DNA of 64,000 bases from B69-G16 sp964501905. Its GTDB lineage: Archaea > Thermoproteota > Thermoprotei > Thermofilales > B69-G16. The position numbers and the translations under genes are program-made. The DNA lies in contig CAZCTW010000002.1 of NCBI GenBank assembly GCA_964501905.1, positions 1 through 64,000 on the forward strand. The letters run 5' to 3'. The notes beneath the pieces are model-generated. The model was not told the DNA's origin, did no database searches, and saw nothing but the letters and a program-made list of their open reading frames with translations. Below, piece after piece: positions 25,281 through 34,875 of this stretch (positions are counted from its first letter, which is position 1; each line of letters begins with the position of its first letter).

Positions 25281-27206
25281 GTGACGCTTCAGGAAAAGAG
25301 AGTGCTCCCCCTCAACGAAAGAGCGGCAGAAATAGTAAGCGCAGAGCGAGATTACTTGAAAAGAGCTAGCTGGGACGTTTTTGAAAACGCTAACATGAAC
25401 ATGAGCTATAGCAATTTTAGGAACTTCCTATTTGACCGGCTAGTTAAGAGACCGGATGTCCTCAGCGCCTACCTGCCTAAGGAATCAGTGAACGATCACT
25501 TAAGCGGGGAATTCCACATACACAAGCTCCCCGACTCTCTATTCATTCCCTACTGTATAGGGTGGAGCCTAAGGAGGATACTCAAGAGAGGACTGATAAC
25601 ACCCTCTATAATCTCGAAGCCAGCTAAACACTTAGATACCGCTATTGCCCACCTCACCAACTTCTTCTTCTTCGGCTCTCAAGAATATACTGGAGCCCAG
25701 GCAGCTTCAGGCTTTGATATTTTCCTAGCTCCCTTTGTAAGGCATGATAAACTCTCATACGAAAAAGTTAAGCAGGCTGTACAACACATGCTGTTTAACT
25801 TGAACTACCCGGCGCGTGCCGGTTTCCAGTCTCCTTTCACAAACATTACGCTAGTAATGGATACGAGTAAACAATACCTCAAGGAAAACGCTATCCTAGG
25901 AGGCAAGGTCCTTCCCGATACTCTAGAAGAGTACTTGGATGAAGCTCTCATGATAAATAAGGCTCTGTTCGAGCTACTGATAGAGGGGGACGCTGGAGGG
26001 CAGCCCTTTACGTTCCCCATACCGACGATAATGCTTACTAAGGATTTCGATTGGAATGGGAGACGTTGGGGGGAGCTAACCGATCTAATATTCGAGGCAT
26101 TAGCTAAAAGAGGCGCCGCGTACCTGCTCAACGGCTACGCCAGCAATGTAGAAGTACTCTATTCTATGTGCTGTAGGTTAACCGTGGATACCAGTAAAAT
26201 CAACAACAGTTTTAAGCTGAAGCTTATACCTTCCGAGAAGGAATTAGATGAAGTCGAAGAGTATCTGACCAAGAACAGGCATGCTTATGGTATATGGGCC
26301 TTACCCGATGCCACTGGAAGCATTGGAGTAGTTACGATAAATATGCCCAGACTGGCTTTTCTGAGCAAAGGCGAGTGGGATATCTTCGAGGAACTCCTTT
26401 ACTCCAAGATGGAGAACGCCCGTAAAGTATTGCTTACTTGGAGGAGAAGGTATGCGACGAGTCTACACTACGGACTCATGCCAATCTCCAGAATTTACTT
26501 AGGCCACTTTAGAAATCATTTTAACACCTTCGGCATCATAGGATTGCCAGAGGCCGCGGCCAACTTTATGCGCAATCCAAAGCTTTGGATAGAAGTAGAA
26601 CATAGGCAAGTGAGAGAAGCCGTGTCTATTATGAAGAAAATGGTCAGTATGGTTAAGAAGAAGGCTGAGGAGTACGAGAGAGTAGACGGCTACCTGTATA
26701 ACGTTGAGGAGATACCGGGAGAGTCTACGGGGTATAGATTAGCTAAGTTGGATATAGAGCTGTTTAAGGAAGCTTGGAGGAGAGGAGAGCTCTTCGCGCC
26801 AAGCGACGGCATAGCCCCATTTTATAGTAACAGCATAATCCCCTATTACGCCGACGTTTCAATAGCCGATAGGGCTAGGTGGGAGGGGGAGGTGCAACAG
26901 GAGTTTACAGGCGGGGTTATGATGCACTTATTCCTCCACGAGAGCCCCGACCCCAAGGCTTTGAAGAAGCTAGTTATGAGGATAGCTATGAACACTAAAG
27001 TCGTCTACTTCAGCATTACGCCGACGATCGCCGTTTGCAGAAAGTGTGGTTGGAGCTCTGTGGGGTTGCTGGAGAAATGCCCTAAGTGTGGCGGGCGCGT
27101 CGACCTCTGGAGCCGTATCGTAGGCTACTATCGTCCAGTGAAGAACTGGAATATTGGCAAGAAGGCAGAGTTTAAGCTTAGAGTCCAGTACTCTGTAGGG
27201 GGTTAA
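25281..27206 (+). CDS. nrdD: Anaerobic (class III) ribonucleoside-triphosphate reductase
   Basis: Makes deoxyribonucleotides with a glycyl radical, so it works only without oxygen. Seen: the N-terminal NANMNMSYSNFRNFLFDRLV region, GEFHIHKLPD, FNLNYPARAGFQSPFTNI, the GQPFTFPIPT segment, a C-terminal zinc site (Cys586, Cys589, Cys600, Cys603 in CRKCG and CPKCG), and the radical site SRIVGYYRPV with Gly615. There is no N-terminal ATP-cone, which is present in many bacterial NrdD, so allosteric activity control may be absent. GTG start. The activase gene follows 13 bases downstream. Confidence 0.93.
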   Translation: MTLQEKRVLPLNERAAEIVSAERDYLKRASWDVFENANMNMSYSNFRNFLFDRLVKRPDVLSAYLPKESVNDHLSGEFHIHKLPDSLFIPYCIGWSLRRILKRGLITPSIISKPAKHLDTAIAHLTNFFFFGSQEYTGAQAASGFDIFLAPFVRHDKLSYEKVKQAVQHMLFNLNYPARAGFQSPFTNITLVMDTSKQYLKENAILGGKVLPDTLEEYLDEALMINKALFELLIEGDAGGQPFTFPIPTIMLTKDFDWNGRRWGELTDLIFEALAKRGAAYLLNGYASNVEVLYSMCCRLTVDTSKINNSFKLKLIPSEKELDEVEEYLTKNRHAYGIWALPDATGSIGVVTINMPRLAFLSKGEWDIFEELLYSKMENARKVLLTWRRRYATSLHYGLMPISRIYLGHFRNHFNTFGIIGLPEAAANFMRNPKLWIEVEHRQVREAVSIMKKMVSMVKKKAEEYERVDGYLYNVEEIPGESTGYRLAKLDIELFKEAWRRGELFAPSDGIAPFYSNSIIPYYADVSIADRARWEGEVQQEFTGGVMMHLFLHESPDPKALKKLVMRIAMNTKVVYFSITPTIAVCRKCGWSSVGLLEKCPKCGGRVDLWSRIVGYYRPVKNWNIGKKAEFKLRVQYSVGG

Positions 27207-27219
27207 AACGCTCTCTCTT

Positions 27220-28002
27220 TTGGAAAAAGCGTACATCTTTATTGGAGGTTGGAAAGAAAATAGCCTAGTGGATGTTCTAGAGTCGGTATCCTTTACCTTA
27301 TGGACCAGCTACTGCAACTTTAACTGCCCTTGGTGTAGCAACTACGGGTTAGCTAAAGGTTTAGAAAAACGCAGAGTTTCTATAGCCGAGATATTGGAGG
27401 CTTTAAGGAGAAATAGCGATTTCATAGACTATTTCCACGTAACTGGGGGTGAACCCACGCTACAGCATAAACCTTTAAAGCTAATGTTTAAACACGTCAA
27501 GGAGACTCTCGGCTTGAAGAACAGTTTAGATACGAACGGTTCAAATCCATCGATTTTAAAGGATCTAATCGAGTACTTGGATCACGTAGCTATAGACGTG
27601 AAAGCCCCTTTAAGCCAACCAGTTAAATATGCGAAGGCTACAGGGCTACCTCTTAAGCTTGTAGAGTATTTCCTGCCGCGCATAAGAGAAAGTATAGAAA
27701 TTTCTGCTGCTAGATCACTATTTCTAGAGTTGAGAACCACAATGGTTCCAGGGATAGTTGACGCTCTGGATGTTGTTAGAATTGCTGAAGAATTAAAAAG
27801 CGTGATAACGAATTCTAGGGCACGTGTAGTCTTCGTAGTTCAGCAATTTATACCCTACGAGACTATATTTAGCCGGGACTTCAGGTTAAAGCCTAGAACG
27901 GAGCCTCGAATTGTAAGAGAAACAGCTAGGAAAATCTCGGAAGTGCTGCCAGCTGAGATATACTACAGAACTCTAGAAGATGGTACTGAAAAAGTTAGAT
28001 AA
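27220..28002 (+). CDS. nrdG: NrdG-like radical SAM activase of class III ribonucleotide reductase
   Basis: Installs the glycyl radical on NrdD using S-adenosylmethionine and a 4Fe-4S cluster. Cys32, Cys36 and Cys39 in SYCNFNCPWCSNYGL form the C-x3-C-x2-C site; VTGGEPTLQ is the glycine-rich SAM motif; LDTNGS follows. At 260 residues it is longer than bacterial NrdG and of the archaeal type. It begins with TTG 13 bases after nrdD, so the pair forms an operon. Confidence 0.9.
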   Translation: MEKAYIFIGGWKENSLVDVLESVSFTLWTSYCNFNCPWCSNYGLAKGLEKRRVSIAEILEALRRNSDFIDYFHVTGGEPTLQHKPLKLMFKHVKETLGLKNSLDTNGSNPSILKDLIEYLDHVAIDVKAPLSQPVKYAKATGLPLKLVEYFLPRIRESIEISAARSLFLELRTTMVPGIVDALDVVRIAEELKSVITNSRARVVFVVQQFIPYETIFSRDFRLKPRTEPRIVRETARKISEVLPAEIYYRTLEDGTEKVR

Positions 28003-28056
28003 TAGCGTTATCTAGGTAATTATGTTTACTTTTTTAAAAATCGACGGATTATTGGG

Positions 28057-29118
28057 TTATTTCCTTTGACGTAGTTCTAATAACTCGAGCGGGGAATACC
28101 ACTTTCCTCTCTTCAACATAGTGTACGTTATTGGGTATCTTAAAAGGATGTCGATATCCATAAAGCCTTCGAAGCTATATTCTTCCACGCCCAATGAATG
28201 TACGAATTTCATAAACTCTATCATCTCTGCGCATGGTATCTTAACCGCTGTAAACACGGATAGTTTATCTCCTAGTATCACCGTAGTACTATTATATACG
28301 GTGTTTTTGGAAAAGGCATAGATGAAGGCATGCAGCAAGTCCTCGTCTCTAAACTTTATGTAGTGAAACGTTATGGGAGCCGTTTCTAGCGGCAATACGA
28401 CCTTTACCTGATTAAAATCCCATACTTTTAATACGTGCTTTTTCCAGTGGTATTCCAGCAATTGTGGAGAAGCCTTCTTTTTAATTCCCCTTAAGCCCGG
28501 TGTTTTCTCTAAGACTTCAGATATTCTCGTTAGGGGGGTGTAAGCCCACTTCTCCTTCTCCTTTATTATAAACATATCCAGGCTATCTATGGGTATTTTA
28601 GTTAAATCCGCTTCTTCATACTCCGCCTTTTCAGCTAGATCTCTTACAACTTTCCAGTCTACACTTATCTTCTTTTTGTAGTAGCGGGTTGCCTTGGATA
28701 AATCCGGCCTCCATTTTATAATTCTCTCTCCCACATAGGTCTTAAGCGGTTTCTCTGGCATTATCGCTAAGTAATCATCTATATACTCCTCGGGTACATG
28801 GGCAAATACTATTAAACCATTTAAAGTTGATTTTATAAAATGGGAAACGCTCCTAGTATATGGTGGATTTTTCTTAAATTCTTCAAGTAATCGTTTACTC
28901 AAGGGATATATTGCTATTAAAGGTTTTAAACCTAGCTTCTTGAGTATTGGTTTAAAGGATATATGAATCTTGAAATCTTCTCTAAGTTTCTGCAGCCTAA
29001 GCGAGACATAAGGTCTCGAGAGCTCGGATTTTTCAGCTATTTCCTTAATTGTTATAGATTTAGGTGTAGCCTGTATTATTTTCCAGTCGGCTTGAGTTAT
29101 ACCTATTCTCAGATTCAT
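28057..29118 (-). CDS. Winged-helix transcription regulator, Lrp-like N terminus
   Basis: The N-terminal winged helix (about residues 8-55; ITIKEIAEKSELSRPYVSLR then LQKLRE) is a clear MarR/Lrp-type HTH. The remaining 300 residues are not a standard RAM domain. They include a segment LKPLIAIYPLSKRLLEEF with a ferredoxin-like strand pattern, and repeats of 'P-x-x-F-H-Y-I-K-F-R'. I cannot name the effector domain. Encoded singly, convergent with nrdG; its target could be its own promoter or nearby genes. Confidence 0.7.
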   Translation of the reverse strand: MNLRIGITQADWKIIQATPKSITIKEIAEKSELSRPYVSLRLQKLREDFKIHISFKPILKKLGLKPLIAIYPLSKRLLEEFKKNPPYTRSVSHFIKSTLNGLIVFAHVPEEYIDDYLAIMPEKPLKTYVGERIIKWRPDLSKATRYYKKKISVDWKVVRDLAEKAEYEEADLTKIPIDSLDMFIIKEKEKWAYTPLTRISEVLEKTPGLRGIKKKASPQLLEYHWKKHVLKVWDFNQVKVVLPLETAPITFHYIKFRDEDLLHAFIYAFSKNTVYNSTTVILGDKLSVFTAVKIPCAEMIEFMKFVHSLGVEEYSFEGFMDIDILLRYPITYTMLKRGKWYSPLELLELRQRK

Positions 29119-29331
29119 GGATTTTCATTTGACAATACCATTATTATATTTTTCTATACTTTTTTCTAACGCTGAAACCCTTCACCACCGAAATAGGAAG
29201 TACGATGAACCTCCTCTACCGGCAAACTGCACTTGGTAAGGAAAACATAGTTCTCGGAACATTTAGATTCTTAATATTTAACGCTGATTCTCAAAGCGAT
29301 ACTGAGCTTAAATTCAAAAAGAATGGTAGGG

Positions 29332-29538
29332 CTATATGTAACCGAGGGATCTAAGCCTCTTCTTAATTTCTTCTTCCTCTTCCGGCGAGAAGGAACTTTC
29401 TCCTTCTTCCCTAATAAGCTCTTCGAGCATAAAAACTACTAGCTCCTCTACCGAGTCGAAACCGCCGGTGCTTTTGATGTACTCCTCGGCTTTCTCATAT
29501 AGCTGTTTCGGAATGGATATCGTTACTTTTTCCTCCAT
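29332..29538 (-). CDS. Ribbon-helix-helix (CopG-like) regulator, copy 1
   Basis: 68 residues. KVTISIPKQLYEKAEEYI is the DNA-binding beta strand and first helix, and FDSVEELVVFMLEELI the second helix of an RHH fold. The acidic C-terminal tail ends EIKKRLRSLGYI. It is closely related to the divergent copy at 29633, whose tail ends IIEKLKKLGYL. An AGGTGG ribosome-binding site precedes the ATG. Between the two genes lies a perfect palindrome, the probable operator, so autoregulation is likely. Confidence 0.85.
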   Translation of the reverse strand: MEEKVTISIPKQLYEKAEEYIKSTGGFDSVEELVVFMLEELIREEGESSFSPEEEEEIKKRLRSLGYI

Positions 29539-29558
29539 GTGATTCCACCTTCGAAAGC

Positions 29559-29578
29559 TTAACCATATTGATGGTTAA
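29559..29578. promoter_or_regulatory. Perfect palindrome between divergent RHH genes (operator)
   Basis: TTAACCAT (29559-29566), spacer ATTG, ATGGTTAA (29571-29578): an 8-bp perfect inverted repeat. It lies between the TATA-like AAT(A)-rich element (29577-29587, read on the minus strand) and the start of RHH copy 1, and 31 bases upstream of the TATA-like TTAAATATA (29609-29617) of RHH copy 2. RHH dimers bind short palindromes of this size. Control of the sat operon from here is inferred. Confidence 0.65.
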
Positions 29579-29632
29579 ATTTTTATTGCTGACATCGACG
29601 TAGAATAATTAAATATAATTACGGGTGGGCGA

Positions 29633-29854
29633 GTGAAAAAGAACAAGTATACTACGGTAAGTATCCCGACTACGCTTTATGTGAGAATTAAAAAAATAAT
29701 TGCAGGGACGGGGTTTACCTCTGTTTCTAGTTTCGTAACATATGTGTTGAGGGAGATAGTTGCCGCTTATGAAGAAGAAGCGGCGGCTGAGCCTTTCTCT
29801 GAGGAAGAGAGAGAAAGGATAATTGAGAAATTGAAAAAACTCGGTTACCTGTAG
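29633..29854 (+). CDS. Ribbon-helix-helix (CopG-like) regulator, copy 2
   Basis: 73 residues with the RHH pattern: strand YTTVSIPTTLYVRIKKII, turn GTGFTSVSSFVTYVLREI, then an acidic tail ending RIIEKLKKLGYL that mirrors copy 1. GTG start after GGGTGGG. Only 8 bases separate it from sat, so the two are co-transcribed. This suggests that the regulator controls sulfate activation. Whether the two RHH proteins form heterodimers is unknown. Confidence 0.85.
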   Translation: MKKNKYTTVSIPTTLYVRIKKIIAGTGFTSVSSFVTYVLREIVAAYEEEAAAEPFSEEERERIIEKLKKLGYL

Positions 29855-29862
29855 GTGTCTAT

Positions 29863-31011
29863 ATGGTCTCTAAACCTCATGGAGGGAGACTAGTAAATAG
29901 GATTTTATCGGAGAGGAAGAGGAAGCGAGTTCGCGAAGAAGCGAAAGAGCTTAAGATTTTGGAAATACCGCTTGACGTAGGAGTCGACGTAGAGAACCTG
30001 GCTTATGGTGTTTTTAGCCCGCTTGAGGGCTTTATGACTAGAGAGGATTACTACAGCGTGCTCTATGATATGAGGCTTAGTGATGACATTCCCTGGACTA
30101 TACCGATAATCCTAGACGTAGCGCCCGAAGAGATTGAGAAAGTTAAAGAGGGAGATGACGTAGCCTTGAAATGTGAAGGTAAGATTATAGCCGTTATGTC
30201 AGTCGAGGAGATTTATAAGTGGAATAAACGTGAACATGCCCGCCTAGTTTATAAAACGGAAGACTTGGAACATCCAGGTGTTTTGAAGACATTCAAGCGA
30301 AAAGATTTGCTTATAGGCGGAAAGATAGACCTCGTAGATGAATTGCCTAATCCCTATTACAGGTATACGCTAAGGCCTTTGGAGACTAGAATCCTCTTCC
30401 GTGAAAAAGGATGGAGAAGTATAGTGGGATTTCAGACTAGAAATGCTCCCCATCTAGGTCACGAATATGTCCAGAAGGCAGCGCTGACATTCGTTGATGG
30501 TTTATTCATTAATCCTCTCGTCGGGTGGAAGAAGAAAGGCGACTACAAAGACGAAGTTATTCTGGCGGCGTACGATGTTTTAATAAAAAAATACTACCCT
30601 AAGGAGGCAGTCGTCTTAGCGGTGTTAAGAACGCCGATGAGATACGCCGGCCCTAGGGAAGCCATACATCACGCGATTATGAGGAAGAACTTCGGCTGCA
30701 CCCACTTTATAGTTGGCAGAGATCACGCGGGCGTTGGCAACTACTATAAACCGTATGAAGCTCAGGAGATATTCTACGAATTCCCCGACCTTGGCATAAT
30801 ACCCCTTTTCGTTAAGGAATTTTTCTACTGCCGGAAATGTGGTGGCATGGTTAACGAGAAAGTATGTCCACACGGCCCGGAATATAGAATTAGAATAAGC
30901 GGTACAGCGCTACGGAAAATGATTAAAAGAGGCGAAGCGCCGCCTGAGACAATGATGAGGCGTGAAGTAGCCGAGACTATACTGAGTTTTAAAAAACCGT
31001 TTATCGAGTGA
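29863..31011 (+). CDS. sat: Sulfate adenylyltransferase (ATP sulfurylase)
   Basis: Converts sulfate and ATP to adenylyl sulfate (APS) and pyrophosphate. The monomeric bacterial/archaeal type is clear: GFQTRNAPHLGHEYVQKAA (nucleotide-binding Q-x-R-N-x-x-H-x-x-H), FINPLVGWKKKGDY, TPMRYAGPREAIHHAIMRKN, VGRDHAGVG, a zinc-type CRKCGGMVNEKVCPHG, and SGTALRKMI. Length 382 matches archaeal Sat without a kinase domain. Its stop overlaps or abuts the alkaline-phosphatase-like gene. The matching APS kinase is 5 kb away in the glycan block, and no APS or PAPS reductase is in view. Confidence 0.95.
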   Translation: MVSKPHGGRLVNRILSERKRKRVREEAKELKILEIPLDVGVDVENLAYGVFSPLEGFMTREDYYSVLYDMRLSDDIPWTIPIILDVAPEEIEKVKEGDDVALKCEGKIIAVMSVEEIYKWNKREHARLVYKTEDLEHPGVLKTFKRKDLLIGGKIDLVDELPNPYYRYTLRPLETRILFREKGWRSIVGFQTRNAPHLGHEYVQKAALTFVDGLFINPLVGWKKKGDYKDEVILAAYDVLIKKYYPKEAVVLAVLRTPMRYAGPREAIHHAIMRKNFGCTHFIVGRDHAGVGNYYKPYEAQEIFYEFPDLGIIPLFVKEFFYCRKCGGMVNEKVCPHGPEYRIRISGTALRKMIKRGEAPPETMMRREVAETILSFKKPFIE

Positions 31012-31016
31012 GAAGT

Positions 31017-32366
31017 ATGGCTAGACGCCTACTGGTAATAGGGCTGGACTGCGCAAGCCCGAAGCTCCTCTATGAGGAATTTAGAGGAGAACTCCCTACT
31101 TTGGAAATGCTGGTTAATGACGGTTTAAAAGCCGAACTTGTGAGCTGTCACCCGCCTATAACCATACCGGCTTGGAGCGTTATGGTGACGGGAAAGACGC
31201 CCGGAGAATTGGGCTTGTACGGCTTTAGACACCGTAAGCCTGGAATGTACAACGAGTTTTATATAGCTAATTCTCGCTCGGTTAAGGAGCCCACAGTATG
31301 GGATATTCTAGGGCGGCGCGGGCTTAAAAGCGTCGTTGTTGGAGTTCCGCCTAGCTATCCGCCTAAGCCCGTTAGGGGGGTCATGGTGAGCTGCTTTATA
31401 ACCCCAGGCCCAGAGTCTAGCTATACCTTCCCCCCCACCCTTAAAAGAGAGATAGAGAGCAGGTTTGGAAAGTACATCTTCGACGTGGTCTATAGGAGCG
31501 AGGATAGGGATAGGATAATTAGGGAGGCCTGGGCCATGACGAGGCAGCACTTCCAGGTATTACGTTACTTGGCGTCTACGCGTAAGTGGGATTTCTTTAT
31601 GTTCGTCGAGATAGGAGTGGATAGGGTGCACCACGCCTTCTGGGGCTATATGGATAAAGAACACCATAAGTACGTCCCAGGAAACAAGTACGAGAATGTG
31701 ATAAAAAAATACTATAGCCTCGTAGACGGGGAGATAGCCGAGCTTTTAAAAGTTGTTCCAAAGGACACAGTGATTATGGTTGTTTCAGATCACGGAGCCA
31801 AGAGAATGAAGGGGGCTTTTGTCGTAAACCAATGGTTGGCCGAAAAGGGATATCTGAAGATAATGGATGAAAACATCAAACCTGGAACTGAGTTAAAGAA
31901 AGTGAAAGTGGACTGGAGTAAGACTATAGCTTGGGGTTGGGGAGGCTACTACGCTAGAATATTCCTAAACGTTAAGGGGAGAGAGCCTTTCGGAGTTGTA
32001 GACCCGAAGGATTACGAGGAGTATAGGGATATGCTAGCCGAAGACATTAAGAAGATTAAAGGTCCTCGAGGCGAAAAGTGGAATACGAAAGTGTACAAGC
32101 CCGAAGAACTATACCCAGTAGTTAGAGGTGATCCCCCCGATCTAATGGTGTTCTTCGACGATCTATACTGGAGGAGCGCTGGGACTTTGGGCTGGGATAC
32201 GGTATATCTAAGGGAGAACGATAGAGGCCCTGATGATGCAGTTCATGATTGGTATGGGGTACTGTCAGTTTATGATCCGGAGAATACCGTTGACGAGGGT
32301 AAGAAGGTTATTAGAATTGAGGAGATAAGAGATTTGATGCTAGAAATTATGGAGTTAAAACTTTAA
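31017..32366 (+). CDS. Alkaline-phosphatase-superfamily phosphodiesterase/pyrophosphatase
   Basis: A type I phosphodiesterase/nucleotide-pyrophosphatase-like enzyme of about 450 residues. Metal and nucleophile residues can be placed: Asp in LVIGLDCASPK, Thr in PPITIPAWSVMVTG, Asp/His in GVDRVHHAFWGYMD, Asp-His in VVSDHGA, and a C-terminal His in DAVHDWYGV. No signal peptide, so it is cytoplasmic. Directly behind sat, it may hydrolyse nucleotide by-products (for instance APS- or PAP-related) or act on a glycan nucleotide. ATG at 31017 is favoured; a GTG at 31008 overlaps the sat stop. Confidence 0.85.
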   Translation: MARRLLVIGLDCASPKLLYEEFRGELPTLEMLVNDGLKAELVSCHPPITIPAWSVMVTGKTPGELGLYGFRHRKPGMYNEFYIANSRSVKEPTVWDILGRRGLKSVVVGVPPSYPPKPVRGVMVSCFITPGPESSYTFPPTLKREIESRFGKYIFDVVYRSEDRDRIIREAWAMTRQHFQVLRYLASTRKWDFFMFVEIGVDRVHHAFWGYMDKEHHKYVPGNKYENVIKKYYSLVDGEIAELLKVVPKDTVIMVVSDHGAKRMKGAFVVNQWLAEKGYLKIMDENIKPGTELKKVKVDWSKTIAWGWGGYYARIFLNVKGREPFGVVDPKDYEEYRDMLAEDIKKIKGPRGEKWNTKVYKPEELYPVVRGDPPDLMVFFDDLYWRSAGTLGWDTVYLRENDRGPDDAVHDWYGVLSVYDPENTVDEGKKVIRIEEIRDLMLEIMELKL

Positions 32367-32541
32367 GGACATTATAGTAGTTGTTAACAAATTCGTAAAA
32401 GGTGAAAATTGAACGATGAATAAAGAATTATGAGACGAGTTCATATGGTAAAAAATGCTTAAATAGTGGGGAATACGGAACTTAATGTCAAAGATTGTTT
32501 GTTAAAACATTTCGCTTTTAGCGCTAAGTGCGGTGAAAGTT

Positions 32542-33378
32542 ATGAAGAGAAAAATAGAGAAGGAACTTGGTGAAGTGATATTTTCTGAATTTAATGAAAA
32601 AGTAATTCTTATACGGCATGATGTCGATAATTTACTCGATATATACGGAGAAGGAGTTTCTAGGAGAATTAAAAAAGTGATCAACCATGTATTTATCGGT
32701 ATAAGCTCGGTAAATATTGATGTCGTATCGTTACTTCCAGCAAGGCTTAACCATTTATGGGAAGTTTTAGATCTAGAAAAAGCGTACGACGCTCAGACAA
32801 GTTACTTCTTCCGAACTATTACAACACCTTCGCCTGAACTTTACAGAGTATTACTAGAAAGGAAACATGAGGTAGCGTACCATTCGGATAGGAATCACAC
32901 CTTCAAGGAGTTCTACAAGGATCTGAAAAGAATAGAGAATAAGCTAAGGGTAACGATATATGGGTTTACTAAGCACGGCTATGCTCCGTTGAGGAGTGGA
33001 GGACCATGGGTAAGGGAAAAGTTTATAGGCTACGGCCTTAAGGCTGGTCTTAAGTATCTCGCTCAAGGCGTAGGTAACCCTGAGTGGGAGTTACCTAGGT
33101 TAATTAATAAAAAACTGTGGTACTTCGGTCATCATGTAACTCTTAAAAAAAGTAGGATGAAAGAGGTAGAGAGGTATATAAAAAACAGAACTCTCCCTTT
33201 AATACTAATTCACCCAGAAGATTTATTCATCAAAGGTGAGCGTGAGAAATTTGAAAGAGTACTCTCACTTGGTAGAGCTATAACCATTATCAACCTGATA
33301 ACGTTACTTGAGAAGATTATAGGGGAAGATGAAAAAATAGGCAAAGAGCTATGTATAAACCTTCCGTTAAGACTTTGA
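32542..33378 (+). CDS. Polysaccharide deacetylase-like (NodB-fold) protein
   Basis: The CE4/NodB pattern is visible: LIRHDVDN (metal-binding H-D-x-D), a long helix region, ERKHEVAYHSDRNH (the 'G-H-E-V-x-x-H' motif), FTKHGYAPLRSGGPW, and LILIHPEDL at the C-terminal His motif. About 278 residues, cytoplasmic. Likely removes an acetyl (or similar acyl) group from a sugar intermediate. ATG at 32542 has GGTGA 5 bases ahead. It opens the AT-rich surface-glycan block. Confidence 0.78.
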   Translation: MKRKIEKELGEVIFSEFNEKVILIRHDVDNLLDIYGEGVSRRIKKVINHVFIGISSVNIDVVSLLPARLNHLWEVLDLEKAYDAQTSYFFRTITTPSPELYRVLLERKHEVAYHSDRNHTFKEFYKDLKRIENKLRVTIYGFTKHGYAPLRSGGPWVREKFIGYGLKAGLKYLAQGVGNPEWELPRLINKKLWYFGHHVTLKKSRMKEVERYIKNRTLPLILIHPEDLFIKGEREKFERVLSLGRAITIINLITLLEKIIGEDEKIGKELCINLPLRL

Positions 33379-33459
33379 TGAAAGCAATGAACATTTCTAA
33401 CTAACTTTACCAAACTAATGGGACAGATCGAATGTGCATAAAGCTCATCCTAGCATATG

Positions 33460-33484
33460 GTCCTTAGCAGAATGCTAACCGGAC
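33460..33484 (+). other. Hairpin before the FemAB-like gene
   Basis: GTCCTTAGC (33460-33468) pairs with GCTAA-GGAC (33474-33478 and 33481-33484) with a 2-base CC bulge and loop AGAAT. It is in a 210-base AT-rich spacer with no open frame. Could be a terminator of the deacetylase transcript or part of the next leader. Seen in sequence, role unknown. Confidence 0.35.
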
Positions 33485-33588
33485 AGTCTCAGAGAAATGA
33501 TTAAAACTTAAAATAACGAAGTTTTTAGATAATCTATTATTTAGGAATGCTCAGTAAGGAATACTAGCAGAGAGCTAGAGGGCAAAGC

Positions 33589-34719
33589 ATGTGCGTTCAC
33601 ATACTAATATGCCGAGACGAGCATTTATGGAATGAACTCGTATTCCGATCAAAGTTAACGCTACCTGATCACTTTTGGCATTTAGCAGATATTCACTATA
33701 TATTAAGCGACAGGAAAAACTATGTATTGCTACCATTTGTTAATCGTAGTATCCTAGGATTTAAGGCACTGCTAAGTTATGGTCTCAGGATGAGTGGAGG
33801 CCCTGCGCCCTTAAAATGTTATCCACTTAGCTCTTGTATAAATAGTATTTATAAGGCGTTGTTACTGTTAATAGAGACAGAAAACTACGATATTATTAAT
33901 GTTACAACAAAGCTATATAGTAATAGGTTTTATGCACTTATAATTAAGGAGCTTGTCAATAAATTCTCTAAATATAATGACAATCTAGAAGTACTAGTAC
34001 ACACGCTTAAAGCTAGAATTCTGTTCGTAGGTGATGGGGGCTACGATTACTTATGGCAAAAGTTGTACAATAAGAAGGTTAGAAATGCAGTTCGTAAATT
34101 TATTAAGTATGGAGGTAAGGTTAGGGTACTGGAAGAACCATTAGCACATGTGAAGGATATCCTCAGGTGTAATTTAAGCTCCCCGCAAAGACAGGGTAGA
34201 CCGCTTCCTTCCTCATATATTAACCCTACTCTAGTGTATGGAGGATTGAAACTTTATGTTGATAAGTATATGAAAAATGGTAAATTTTATGTTTATGGAG
34301 CTTTTCTGGACAACGAGCTCGTCGGTTATTCTTATATACTTTTTCATAATGGTCATGCATACGTTTCAAGATTTATTGTAAATCTTAACTATAGGCGCTA
34401 CTGTGTAGGAGAAGGTTTGCTAGATGGTATTTTAAAAGATTTAATTAAATCGAAATTCGTAAAAGAAATTCAATATGCTTATTGGTCTCCTCTTTCTGCC
34501 CCGGGTGTAGATCATTTCCTTAAGCAATTTGGATTTACAGTAGGAAAAGAGTTAGCAATATTTGTTTTGAATACATCAGTACCACTAGAGCTTTTTATAA
34601 AGTTCTTCCTTAGGCTGAGAATTTACGAAATTGAGAAAAAGAGTAAATATCCTAAACATAGAAAGTTCTACCCCGTTGTAAGGCCTCTCAAAAACCTGTG
34701 TATAAGATTTTTTATTTGA
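33589..34719 (+). CDS. FemAB/GNAT-like acyl or aminoacyl transferase
   Basis: 376 residues with two GNAT-like halves. The centre has the FemAB-type basic signature KKVRNAVRKFIKYGGKVRV; the second half has GAFLDNELVGYSYILFHNGH and ARG-like NLNYRRYCVGEGLLDGILKD, the acetyl-CoA-binding region of GNAT folds. The context (deacetylase, flippase, glycosyltransferases) suggests acylation of a sugar amine exposed by the deacetylase. Low G+C compared with the rest of the window. ATG start after GAGGGC. Confidence 0.65.
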   Translation: MCVHILICRDEHLWNELVFRSKLTLPDHFWHLADIHYILSDRKNYVLLPFVNRSILGFKALLSYGLRMSGGPAPLKCYPLSSCINSIYKALLLLIETENYDIINVTTKLYSNRFYALIIKELVNKFSKYNDNLEVLVHTLKARILFVGDGGYDYLWQKLYNKKVRNAVRKFIKYGGKVRVLEEPLAHVKDILRCNLSSPQRQGRPLPSSYINPTLVYGGLKLYVDKYMKNGKFYVYGAFLDNELVGYSYILFHNGHAYVSRFIVNLNYRRYCVGEGLLDGILKDLIKSKFVKEIQYAYWSPLSAPGVDHFLKQFGFTVGKELAIFVLNTSVPLELFIKFFLRLRIYEIEKKSKYPKHRKFYPVVRPLKNLCIRFFI

Positions 34720-34875
34720 ATGTTTGCAATTATATATTTACATTAGTTATGTCGCTATATTTTCGATTTTCAGAGTACTGTTAAATTACAGAGCTAGATC
34801 TCTTCTCTATTTTGATCCTTTACAAGGAATAATATTTATACATTAGTAAAGTCCTATAAGTGATAGGGTACGAAT

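Noticed and set aside
27530..27560. GGTTCAAATCC-like string resembling a tRNA T-arm
   Set aside because: It lies within nrdG codons for TNGSNPS and no cloverleaf can be built around it.
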